DNA of 64,000 nt from Bradyrhizobium sp. AZCC 2176 (GTDB lineage Bacteria > Pseudomonadota > Alphaproteobacteria > Rhizobiales > Xanthobacteraceae). The notes under the pieces were generated by a model. It had not been told where the DNA came from. It worked only from the letters and a program-made list of their open reading frames with translations, and ran no database searches. Below are positions 54,637 through 60,930 of the stretch, piece by piece. The DNA lies in the NCBI RefSeq assembly GCF_036924645.1, contig NZ_JAZHRX010000001.1, positions 6,723,501-6,787,500 on the forward strand. Direction: 5' to 3'. The number at the start of each line of letters is the position of its first letter. Within the stretch, counting starts at the first letter, position 1. The translations under genes and the position numbers were made by a program.

Positions 54637-54906
54637 ATGACCATCCGTTCCCGACGTGAAGTCGTCACCTTCAAACATCCGTTCCGGATCAGGGGCATCA
54701 ATCGCCTGTTGCCCGCCGGCGCCTACGAGGTCGTCAGCGATGAGGAGACGATCGAGGGCCTTTCGTTTGCGGCGTTCCGCCGCGTCGCCACCATGATCAA
54801 GGTGCCGGCGGAAGGCTCGCGCGGGTTGGCGATGGAGGTGGTCTCGATCGCCCCGGTCGATTTGTCGGACGCGCAGCGCATCGACGCGAGCACATCCAAT
54901 GGCTGA
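54637..54906 (+). CDS. Conserved hypothetical protein
   Basis: An 89-residue protein MTIRSRREVVTFKHPFRIRG then INRLLPAGAYEVVSDEETIE and GLSFAAFRRVATMIKVPAEG. Compact, beta-rich; a rhizobial family without function. It overlaps the next gene by 8 bases, so the pair is translationally coupled. Confidence 0.75.
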   Translation: MTIRSRREVVTFKHPFRIRGINRLLPAGAYEVVSDEETIEGLSFAAFRRVATMIKVPAEGSRGLAMEVVSIAPVDLSDAQRIDASTSNG

Positions 54907-55195
54907 CGAACCATCCGACCTCGACAGCCACCGCGGCATGGCGGCGCAGAAAGCGACCGACATTCGCCGCGCGCTGGCGGAAGTCGAGACCCATGCGCGG
55001 GAGCTGCGCGACCGGCGGGCCGAGATCGAAGATCACCTGCTGGCGTTTCCCGCCGCGTCGTGGCCGGAGGCGGCCGCCAAGGCGCGCTACGTCCTGAAGC
55101 TGTATGCCGCAGGACTGGCGCCGGAAGACACAAGGCATCGCGACCTCGTCGCGGCCATCCTCGATGACTTTGCCCGGCTCACTGAGCAGGGCTGA
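54899..55195 (+). CDS. Conserved hypothetical helical protein
   Basis: A 98-residue protein MADEPSDLDSHRGMAAQKAT then a coiled-coil-like helix ALAEVETHARELRDRRAEIE and SWPEAAAKARYVLKLYAAGL. Ends DLVAAILDDFARLTEQG. Its start overlaps the previous gene. A DUF1488 gene follows after 44 bases. Function unknown; likely a three-gene operon. Confidence 0.75.
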   Translation: MADEPSDLDSHRGMAAQKATDIRRALAEVETHARELRDRRAEIEDHLLAFPAASWPEAAAKARYVLKLYAAGLAPEDTRHRDLVAAILDDFARLTEQG

Positions 55196-55239
55196 GGCAA
55201 ACGAGGGCTGCGATCGCAGCGCCGCGTCTAAGGAGTCAC

Positions 55240-55524
55240 ATGACGCTCACGCACGGACGCTTCATCAGTTACGAGTACGACAGGATGGTGGTCCTGTTCT
55301 CGATGCTCGACGGCAACAAGGAGATCCCTTGCGCGGTCTCCACCTCCGCCATGGATGAGCTGGATGGTGTGGTGCGCGCGAGAGCGGGCCAGCGTGAGGA
55401 GCAATTCATGCGGTTGCGCGAGCGCATCGAGGCGTGCGCCGCCGGCAAATATCAGGCGACCGAGTTCGAGGGCACGCCGCCCGGAATTGTCCTGCGCAGC
55501 ATCGATTTCCGAAAGCTGCGATAA
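55240..55524 (+). CDS. DUF1488-like protein
   Basis: A 94-residue protein MTLTHGRFISYEYDRMVVLF then SMLDGNKEIPCAVSTSAMDE and FMRLRERIEACAAGKY, ending IVLRSIDFRKLR. The order strand, VSTSAL-like segment and the ExA..K helix fits DUF1488. AAGGAG lies just before ATG. Function unknown. Confidence 0.75.
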   Translation: MTLTHGRFISYEYDRMVVLFSMLDGNKEIPCAVSTSAMDELDGVVRARAGQREEQFMRLRERIEACAAGKYQATEFEGTPPGIVLRSIDFRKLR

Positions 55525-55798
55525 GACCGCGCGCGGCTCGCCGCGCCACACGGGAAGTGCTGCTGTCGGGGTTAGCGACCGTCCTATGTGCTCGGCAGCA
55601 CGCAAACGAACGCCCGCTGGCGGATCCGCTTGACGCGGTTCATTACATCGTTTCCCACAACGGACGCGGAAGTTTCTAAGAGCTTCGGACTAGCCATAGG
55701 GTGGCTCAAGCCCTATCTTACTAGTATCACTGATCGTGAAAAGGTTTCAGTGACTGAGAGACCGTACCGTGCTCCCGCCGCCCAACAGGAGGGAGCCC
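55525..55798. other. Intergenic region
   Basis: About 270 bp. No gene seen; a GGAGGGAG site at its end serves the next frame. Confidence 0.35.
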
Positions 55799-56112
55799 AT
55801 GAGTTCGATCATTTATCCATTGCATTTTCAGCGGAGGTTCGAGCGCCGCTGGGCTTCTAGAATGGTCAGCGAGCCGCGCCGCTCTCCATCACGAGGCACC
55901 ATACCTGCAGCTGCGGACAACTTGTCACTGCCCCGGTCAGTTCAACCTATTTGCCCACGGGGGTTGTCAACGAATGGCGGTGTTCCGCTTGCGGCAACAA
56001 CTGGGAGACGATTGCTGACCCCCGGCGTGGGCTCAACGAAGCCAGCTCAATGAGCCATGCCAGCCTTGTGCTCGGCAGAGGCCGCGCGGCGGTGACCGAA
56101 GCCGCCCCATAG
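55799..56112 (+). pseudogene. Zinc-ribbon small protein, frameshifted
   Basis: Begins MSSIIYPLHFQRRFERRWAS after AGGAGGGAG, then in another frame HTCSCGQLVTAPVSSTYLPT then GVVNEWRCSACGNNWETIAD to TAG 56110. The CxC...CxxC pairs form a zinc ribbon. A single frameshift near 55900 breaks it. A similar intact gene is familiar from Bradyrhizobium. Confidence 0.6.
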
Positions 56113-56179
56113 GCGGCTCTGACACAACGGCGAAAGAGCGCAGCGATTTGCACGGCTCGACCTGAAGCAAGGAGGTCTT

Positions 56180-56383
56180 GTGAAAGGCAATATATTCAAC
56201 AGCAAGGGTATTCACGTCGGCGTTATAGTGGGTCGAGAAATTTTCGACCGTAGTGGTACGAAGCTGTATGACCTCAAAGGGATCAACATCTACCGGCTGT
56301 CCGGAGAGTTGATTGGTCATCTAAATGACGCGAGCGGTTCGGACAACCGGCTCGATAAAGCGACCGACCGCTTGTTCACGTAG
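56180..56383 (+). CDS. Small conserved protein
   Basis: A 67-residue protein from GTG with AAGGAGG 8 bases upstream: (M)KGNIFNSKGIHVGVIVGRE then IFDRSGTKLYDLKGINIYRL and SGELIGHLNDA. A beta-rich pattern with two internal repeats of the form xxGxxVG / LYxLKGxxIY, recurrent in rhizobia. Function unknown. Confidence 0.75.
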   Translation: MKGNIFNSKGIHVGVIVGREIFDRSGTKLYDLKGINIYRLSGELIGHLNDASGSDNRLDKATDRLFT

Positions 56384-56500
56384 TCTCCCCCAAGGCGCGG
56401 ACTGTGGATGCACGAGAGCGTCACGCCGAATGTCCGATAGGGGTCAGGAACAGACATTTCCGGGTAACCGAATTTTCGATGACGCCATCGGTCCTGTTGG

Positions 56501-56580
56501 CTATTCGATCACCTCGTCGGTGCGGGCGATCAGTGTGAGCGGCACACCGACGCCGAGCAATTGGCCTAATCCGGGGCCGC
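56501..56580 (-). pseudogene. ABC substrate-binding protein 3' remnant
   Basis: Reverse strand: GQLLGVGVPLTLIARTDEVI then E and stop, the C-terminal end of such proteins. About 25 residues remain. Confidence 0.6.
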
Positions 56581-56604
56581 CGACATCAATGCGGACTCGG
56601 TGGA

Positions 56605-57027
56605 TCACTCGGCTGGTATAACGCGCGGCTTTCCTTTCTCGATGATGAAAGCGTTGTAAGTCCTTGCCGGCTTATCGGTGATGTTCTTGGTCTCGTGTAC
56701 GACCCAGGCAGGGACATAGTAGGACTCTCCGGCCGTCACGGTTTTCCATTCGCCTCCTGCCTGTTGGGTGACGATCGTGCCTTCGACAACCGTTCCGTAC
56801 TCGTCGCCGGGATGAGTGTGGCGGCGGGTAGTACTGCCTGGCGCAAATTCGGCCGTGAGCAGCACGAAAACCTTGTCCGGTACCCCGGTCACTTGAGTTT
56901 CAGTCACCAGCACCGTCGCTTTGAGGCCTGGCGGTGGCGTGACCGTTGGAAGTGGCGCCTGTTGGGCGTACAAAGGCGCCGCTGCAAGAACAACAATTGT
57001 GGTAACAAGGCCAAGCGAGCATCGCAT
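56605..57027 (-). CDS. Secreted cupin-domain protein
   Basis: A 140-residue protein with signal peptide (MRCSLGLVTTIVVLAAAPLY, cleavage near YAQ). The cupin fold is clear: FAPGSTTRRHTHPGDEYGTV (metal-binding HxH, Glu) and a second motif YYVPAWVVHETKNIT. A GGAGGTCC site precedes ATG. Ligand unknown; similar periplasmic cupins are common. The cupin at the right edge of the window (63630) is a related secreted protein. Confidence 0.85.
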   Translation of the reverse strand: MRCSLGLVTTIVVLAAAPLYAQQAPLPTVTPPPGLKATVLVTETQVTGVPDKVFVLLTAEFAPGSTTRRHTHPGDEYGTVVEGTIVTQQAGGEWKTVTAGESYYVPAWVVHETKNITDKPARTYNAFIIEKGKPRVIPAE

Positions 57028-57299
57028 AGAGGGACCTCCGTGTCAGCGCATCTGGCGAATTAGTCTGCCATGAATGCACGATAGTCCGGTTACGTTGCCC
57101 CCTGGCCGGGCAAGGCTTGCGACCAAACCCGTGCACATGGGGTCGGATGCGACGGTGATGGGGCGGAGTTTGCCCCGCTCCTATGCGCCGGTTGCGATCG
57201 GATTGCATCCGTTCCTCCAACAACCGGAACCTGTACAGAATAGCCTGTTCGGAATGATTAGTCAGGAGTAATTGAGTTCGGTGGAATGTTCGGTTTGAG

Positions 57300-57395
57300 T
57301 CAATCGCGTCGGTTTGCCCCTAGGCCAGTGACTTCCGATCTACCCCGATCAACGGGCTTCGCCAGGCCGACCCGACTGGTCCGGTTCGTGCCAGG
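57300..57395 (+). repeat. Dispersed ~95-bp repeat, copy 6
   Basis: TCAATCGCGTCGGTTTGCCC then GTGACTTCCGATCTACCCCG, ending GGTCCGGTTCGTGCCAGG. The GTCTCAAAGG part is diverged. It lies 18 bases before an ABC substrate-binding 3' end. Confidence 0.65.
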
Positions 57396-57412
57396 AGCCG
57401 ACATCGGCTCGC

Positions 57413-57440
57413 CTATCCGATCACCTCGTCGGCAAGTGCA
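57413..57440 (-). pseudogene. ABC substrate-binding protein 3' remnant
   Basis: Only LALADEVIG and stop remain on the reverse strand (CCGATCACCTCGTCGGC on the plus strand). It shares the GATCACCTCGTCGG core with the remnants at 47432, 49937 and 56501. Confidence 0.45.
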
Positions 57441-57444
57441 GGAG

Positions 57445-57852
57445 TCAGGCTAGGTCCACTGCGAGGCGCTTGAGATCGGCGAGCGAGCAGTGGCCCAGAG
57501 CGCCTTCGTGAGTGGCGCGCAAGACCACGCGGGGCGCCTGGCCCGCCTCGAGAGCTTCTTGCCAACGCGGAGCACAGAGGCACCAACGGTCGCCGGGTTT
57601 CAGGCCGCGAAAGCCGAATTCCGGCATCGGTGTCGAAAGATCGTTGCCGCGGGATTTGGAAAACTCGAGAAACGCGGCGGTCATGACGGAGCAGACCGTG
57701 TGGCTACCGATGTCCTCTCGCCCAGTGTCGCAGCAGCCGTCTCGAAAGAACCCCGTCATTGGGCTTATCGAGCAGACTTCGAGCCGCTCACCGAGCACGT
57801 TACGGGGTGTGCTCGGCCGACCGCCTCCATTACCGTTGTCGTCCCTCAGCAT
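57445..57852 (-). CDS. DUF2237 protein
   Basis: About 135 residues from MLRDDNGNGGGRPSTP (GGAGACGG just upstream; the longer frame to 58062 is not coding). RNVLGERLEVCSISPMTGFF then RDGCCDTGREDIGSHTVCSV, NDLSTPMPEFGFRGLKPGDR and WCLCAPRWQEALEAGQAPRV: the complete DUF2237 signature with its conserved CC, HTVC and CLC cysteines, which suggest metal binding. Function unknown. Confidence 0.9.
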   Translation of the reverse strand: MLRDDNGNGGGRPSTPRNVLGERLEVCSISPMTGFFRDGCCDTGREDIGSHTVCSVMTAAFLEFSKSRGNDLSTPMPEFGFRGLKPGDRWCLCAPRWQEALEAGQAPRVVLRATHEGALGHCSLADLKRLAVDLA

Positions 57853-57941
57853 TGCCGTCTCCGCGTGCGGTGTTGTCGACCGACTATTGATCTTTGGTGA
57901 GTCGCACCTGCCGCTTCCGACCAAGCGGACATCGTCCCCGT

Positions 57942-58145
57942 TTACCTCTTCGGGTACGCCGTGAAAATGTAATCTTTTGCCGCCACTATCGTGTGGCACG
58001 CGTGCCCGCAGTTGGCGCCGCTCCCAATCCTGTACGGACTGCGGCGGTCGCGCTTCGCGCATGGAGTGCGTGCCGGAAAGGCAAGAGGTCGCGCCGCTTC
58101 GAGAGCCGTTGCGCTGCGACCAGGGAACGTGATGACGTTGCTCAT
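57942..58145 (-). CDS. Small hypothetical protein
   Basis: About 67 residues from MSNVITFPGRSATALEAARP. Its ATG overlaps the stop (TGA) of the upstream 161-aa gene as ATGA, so the two are coupled. The C-terminal half (GHACHTIVAAKDYIFTAY) looks odd and may reflect a frameshift. Function unknown. Confidence 0.55.
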   Translation of the reverse strand: MSNVITFPGRSATALEAARPLAFPARTPCAKRDRRSPYRIGSGANCGHACHTIVAAKDYIFTAYPKR

Positions 58146-58627
58146 AGCTGCACCCCCCAAATGGTGCTGAGGGATTTGGCGAAGCTCTCGATCAGATCGA
58201 GCGCGGTGCCCTCCCGCTCATCTAGCATCCAGGCTTCCCTGCCCTCCGCGATCGCGCGAAGGTAGTTGATCTTGGCAGACAGGCCGGCCACCGTGGTGGC
58301 TGCTGTTTTGACGAGGAGACCGAAGGCATCGTTCGCGTCATCGCAGGGCTTCTCCGTGATGCTCCGGTTCGCCTTGTGCACACCATGGCTTTTCTCAAGT
58401 CGGGCAAGTTCGTCGATCGCAGCCAGGTGTGCGGCATGGGCGTTTCTGTGCTCGTCGATGGCAGCAAAGATCGGGTCGACTGCGGCCGCCATGCCAACAG
58501 TGGTTGGAATTGCAGCGGCGACGGCGCCGCCGGTAGCAATGGTGAGTAGGCGCCGCCGTGTCGGATCGACGGGAAGTGCAGACGTGTTTGTGGGTGGCGT
58601 GCTAAGCATGCTGTCAGCTTGGGTCAT
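58142..58627 (-). CDS. Tat-signal hypothetical protein
   Basis: A 161-residue protein with a twin-arginine-like signal (DPTRRRLLTIATGGAVAAAI) and a helical body: DPIFAAIDEHRNAHAAHLAA, IDELARLEKSHGVHK and LVKTAATTVAGLSAKINYLR. Ends FAKSLSTIWGVQL. Likely exported in folded form, probably small helical bundle. Family recurrent in Bradyrhizobium, role unknown. Co-transcribed with 57942-58145. Confidence 0.75.
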   Translation of the reverse strand: MTQADSMLSTPPTNTSALPVDPTRRRLLTIATGGAVAAAIPTTVGMAAAVDPIFAAIDEHRNAHAAHLAAIDELARLEKSHGVHKANRSITEKPCDDANDAFGLLVKTAATTVAGLSAKINYLRAIAEGREAWMLDEREGTALDLIESFAKSLSTIWGVQL

Positions 58628-58716
58628 TTGGATTTACCGTCCTTCTTGGCTCGGGTTAGAGCCGGGGGTGGAAGTTCGCGCTTCCCCTCGGCTTGTTATT
58701 TCTGTAAACTGAAAAT

Positions 58717-59100
58717 ATGAAGAAATCAATTTCAGTAAACAAAAAAACGCGTGGCCGTCCGAAAAAGAAGGGCGGCGTCCACCCTGTGACGGCTGTACGT
58801 CTGTCGCCGGAACTCGGGTCGGCTGTCGACAAGTGGTCAGATTTGCAAGCCGATGGACCGTCACGCTCCGAGGCCATCCGGCGCCTAGTCGAACTGGGGC
58901 TCACCGTGCGGCCGAAGGCACGGAAATCCAGCGAAGGTCAGCAGCTCCGAGCGCGCGAAATGGCAAGCGTGGCGATCGACAGCATGACCGATAGTTCCGC
59001 CCACCCAAGTGATCAGGACAGCCGTAAGCGCCGTCTCCTCAAAGGACCGGAAGAATTTCGCGATGTGCGGGTGGACAGGTCAACGGCTAAGCGGAAGTGA
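58717..59100 (+). CDS. Ribbon-helix-helix DNA-binding protein
   Basis: A 127-residue protein MKKSISVNKKTRGRPKKKGG (AT-hook-like GRP) then VHPVTAVRLSPELGSAVDKW and SRSEAIRRLVELGLTVRPKA. The strand and two helices match Arc/CopG-type ribbon-helix-helix regulators, with SRSEAIRRLVELGL as the helix pair. The C-terminus is variable and charged. Tails of this type of gene recur as leaders nearby (60040, 60195, 60390). Target unknown; could control the small membrane gene cluster after it (inference). Confidence 0.8.
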   Translation: MKKSISVNKKTRGRPKKKGGVHPVTAVRLSPELGSAVDKWSDLQADGPSRSEAIRRLVELGLTVRPKARKSSEGQQLRAREMASVAIDSMTDSSAHPSDQDSRKRRLLKGPEEFRDVRVDRSTAKRK

Positions 59101-59221
59101 CCCGGATTGTTTTCTCGCTATTTGAGCCGGAATGGCCTACAGAGACTGATCGCCGCCCGCCCCTAGGCTGTTATCGGTGACTGAGAGCGTCTGTGCTCCC
59201 GCCTCAACTGAAGGCGGTCAA

Positions 59222-59338
59222 ATGTCGAAGGTGTCTTCATTCAATTTTCGTGAGTGGCTGGTACCCCCAGTGTTGCTGCCGATCTTTCTTGTGCTGCTCA
59301 TCGTCGCGGCGATGTTGTACAACACAAGCCCGGCCTAA
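59222..59338 (+). CDS. Tiny single-TM protein, WxVPPV type
   Basis: A 38-residue protein MSKVSSFNFREWLVPPVLLP then IFLVLLIVAAMLYNTSPA. One membrane helix preceded by REWLVPP. The motif recurs in the 32-aa frame at 35155. AAGGCGG lies 4 bases before ATG. No function known. Confidence 0.6.
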   Translation: MSKVSSFNFREWLVPPVLLPIFLVLLIVAAMLYNTSPA

Positions 59339-59381
59339 CGTGGCCGCGCTCGCCATACCTCGAACTCAATGGTGCAGCTCT

Positions 59382-59579
59382 ATGAACCAAGTTTCGCTCG
59401 ATCAAGTATATCGCTTTGATCAGACGCCATCCGCGCGCGTAAAACGTCTGCGCAAGGAAGCTCGCGGCACACCGCCTGGGGTCCGACGTGACGAATTGCT
59501 CCGCAGAGTGCAGCAAATCGAAAACATTTCGCCGGCTCAGGAGCCGCTTGCATCTCTCGATCTTCAACCACCTAAATGA
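59382..59579 (+). CDS. Small conserved basic protein
   Basis: A 65-residue protein MNQVSLDQVYRFDQTPSARV then KRLRKEARGTPPGVRRDELL and RRVQQIENISPAQEP. Highly basic; the RVKRLRKEA..GTPPGVRRDELLR core is a common Bradyrhizobium family. The upstream extension to 59193 is not coding. Function unknown. Confidence 0.7.
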   Translation: MNQVSLDQVYRFDQTPSARVKRLRKEARGTPPGVRRDELLRRVQQIENISPAQEPLASLDLQPPK

Positions 59580-59611
59580 GCAGTTCTCGGCCCATACTTG
59601 GAGGGACCGAA

Positions 59612-59782
59612 ATGGAAACCGCTGTCGCGTATCTAATCTCTGTTGGAATAACTGCTTGCGGGATCTGGGTCGTTGCCGGAACGATTGCGGCAGGCTCGCC
59701 TTTGGCTTGGACGCTTGCTGGTCTCGCTACCGTTACGGTCGGATCTCTCAGCCTTTTTGAGCAACTTAAACCTGTGAGCTAG
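59612..59782 (+). CDS. Small two-TM protein
   Basis: A 56-residue protein METAVAYLISVGITACGIWV then VAGTIAAGSPLAWTLAGLAT and VTVGSLSLFEQLKPVS. Two membrane helices. GGAGGGACC lies 3 bases before ATG 59612 and decides the start. Inner-membrane; role unknown. Confidence 0.65.
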   Translation: METAVAYLISVGITACGIWVVAGTIAAGSPLAWTLAGLATVTVGSLSLFEQLKPVS

Positions 59783-59836
59783 ACCCGCTTCGTTGCCGCC
59801 GGCAGGAACGATCCGTTGCCCAGTCACTTGAACCTA

Positions 59837-59929
59837 ATGGCATTCACTCCTCGGCCTATCGTCTGGAAGACCGTCATGTTTTTTGCAGTGACTGCTGTCC
59901 TGCTATACGCGGTCTGGGGTCCATACTGA
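59837..59929 (+). CDS. Tiny single-TM protein
   Basis: A 30-residue frame MAFTPRPIVWKTVMFFAVTA then VLLYAVWGPY. One hydrophobic helix with Arg/Lys on the N-terminal side. The ribosome site is weak. Called because it fits the run of similar peptides around it. Confidence 0.45.
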   Translation: MAFTPRPIVWKTVMFFAVTAVLLYAVWGPY

Positions 59930-60039
59930 GCAACGCGCGAATCCGAAACCTCTTTGTGCTGTTGACCATCACCCAAAACCGCGCTCCGTCCGCACCACGT
60001 CAGCTTCCTCCCGGTTGCGGCGGGGTTCTAGTTTCGCAC

Positions 60040-60083
60040 CGTAGGCTTATACAGCTGGGGTTGAAGGCAAAAGCGAAATGAAG
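60040..60083 (+). repeat. RHH 3' tail used as leader
   Basis: Encodes LIQLGLKAKAK and TGA; the TGA overlaps the ATG of the next gene (ATGA). GAAGG can serve as Shine-Dalgarno. Compare 4918, 60195 and 60390. Confidence 0.5.
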
Positions 60084-60179
60084 GACTGGAAGTGGACCCA
60101 AGATCCCAAGACCCTCCTCTGGATTATTGGTGCCCTGGTTTTCCTGATATGGGTGTTTTTGCAGAGGCAGTATTACTGA
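60078..60179 (+). CDS. Tiny single-TM protein
   Basis: A 33-residue frame MKDWKWTQDPKTLLWIIGAL then VFLIWVFLQRQYY: Trp-rich start, one helix. It begins in the ATGA overlap with an RHH tail. Inner membrane is likely. Function unknown. Confidence 0.55.
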   Translation: MKDWKWTQDPKTLLWIIGALVFLIWVFLQRQYY

Positions 60180-60184
60180 GCTTC

Positions 60185-60226
60185 CGCCGCCTGGTCGAGC
60201 TCGGGTTGAAGGGAAAAAGCAAATGA
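60185..60226 (+). repeat. RHH 3' tail used as leader
   Basis: Encodes FRRLVELGLKGKSK and TGA overlapping the next ATG as ATGA. The peptide RRLVELGL matches helix B of the intact RHH protein at 58717 (RRLVELGLTV). Confidence 0.5.
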
Positions 60227-60417
60227 CCAAGCCGAAGCGGTCTGCCGAGCAACAGGTTGCGGACGAGCTCGAGCGACGGGCTCTCCACCCGCTTTCGTCG
60301 AGGCAGACGATATCGGACAGCCAAGCCGAGCCAGAATTCCATGCAAACCACAAACGCCTTAGAGCAGAAAGGCTGGCGCGAGAGGCAGTCGAGCTGGGGC
60401 TGAAGGTGAAGAAATGA
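60223..60417 (+). CDS. Small charged helical protein
   Basis: A 64-residue protein MTKPKRSAEQQVADELERRA then LHPLSSRQTISDSQAEPEFH and LAREAVELGLKVKK. The very end VELGLKVKK is itself an RHH-like tail, so this may be a truncated RHH or a fusion with one. GAAGGGAAAAAGC precedes it. Its stop overlaps the ATG of the next gene. Confidence 0.65.
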   Translation: MTKPKRSAEQQVADELERRALHPLSSRQTISDSQAEPEFHANHKRLRAERLAREAVELGLKVKK

Positions 60418-60611
60418 CAAAAACGCCGGACGGGCTTCAGCCGCCCAAACAGATCACCAAAGCCGAGCGCGATGCGCGTAAGGCACTTCCGATTGAAGGT
60501 GCTCGGTCTTGTGGGATCAACCACAATTGGAACGATTGGCGCTCTCATCGGGCTTGTAACTGCCCTAAAGAAATAGCCGAACCGTGCGCCAGATTGGTTG
60601 CGAGCCGCTGA
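60414..60611 (+). CDS. Small hypothetical protein (altered 3' end)
   Basis: A 65-residue frame MTKTPDGLQPPKQITKAERD then ARKALPIEG. This first half is a recognisable small rhizobial protein; after PIEG the residues become Cys/His/Trp-rich and unlike the family, so the 3' end is probably replaced. Its start overlaps the previous stop (ATGA). Confidence 0.5.
   Translation: MTKTPDGLQPPKQITKAERDARKALPIEGARSCGINHNWNDWRSHRACNCPKEIAEPCARLVASR
60472..60576 (+). CDS. Possible overlapping tiny TM protein
   Basis: In another frame, MRVRHFRLKVLGLVGSTTIG then TIGALIGLVTALKK: basic start, one membrane helix, Lys-Lys end. It overlaps the 60414 gene. Reading the same DNA in this frame gives better amino acid character than the 60414 frame from 60490 on, so a junction between two genes is possible. 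Confidence 0.4.
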   Translation: MRVRHFRLKVLGLVGSTTIGTIGALIGLVTALKK

Positions 60612-60760
60612 TCCGGAACACGCAGCCCTACACCAAGCGCATCGCGCACAAGGGCATCTGGGTCGAGCCGGAGTTGCTAGCCGAGATCGAGTACCGGGCG
60701 AAGTCGGCCGAGGGCAAGGTGAGGCATCCGTTCTTCAAGGGTCTGCGGGAGGATTTGTGA
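60590..60760 (+). pseudogene. LigD (ATP-dependent DNA ligase) 3' remnant
   Basis: Encodes LIRNTQPYTKRIAHKGIWVE then PELLAEIEYRAKSAEGKVRH and PFFKGLREDL, stop. This is the C-terminus of bacterial ATP-dependent ligases of the LigD type. Nothing upstream belongs to LigD. Its stop TGA at 60758 shares its A with the ATG of the next gene (TGATG). Confidence 0.75.
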
Positions 60761-60930
60761 TGGCCCGGGGCGAATGGACAGAGACAGAAGTCGAGGACCT
60801 CAAAGCGGCAATCAATGATGGCCTCTCAGTCGAGGAAGCGGCGGAAATTCTCGATCGAGCTGACCGTGTTGATGAGGTCATCAAGAAGTGTCGAGAGCTG
60901 GGATTGGAGCCGAAAAAGCGCCAATCATGA
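60760..60930 (+). CDS. Small helical (DNA-binding-like) protein
   Basis: A 56-residue protein MARGEWTETEVEDLKAAIND then GLSVEEAAEILDRADRVDEV and IKKCRELGLEPKKRQS. The WTETEVEDLKAAINDGLSVEEAAEIL part resembles a SANT/myb-like or HTH segment. The start overlaps the LigD stop, and its own stop overlaps the next ATG (ATGA). Function unknown. Confidence 0.7.
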   Translation: MARGEWTETEVEDLKAAINDGLSVEEAAEILDRADRVDEVIKKCRELGLEPKKRQS

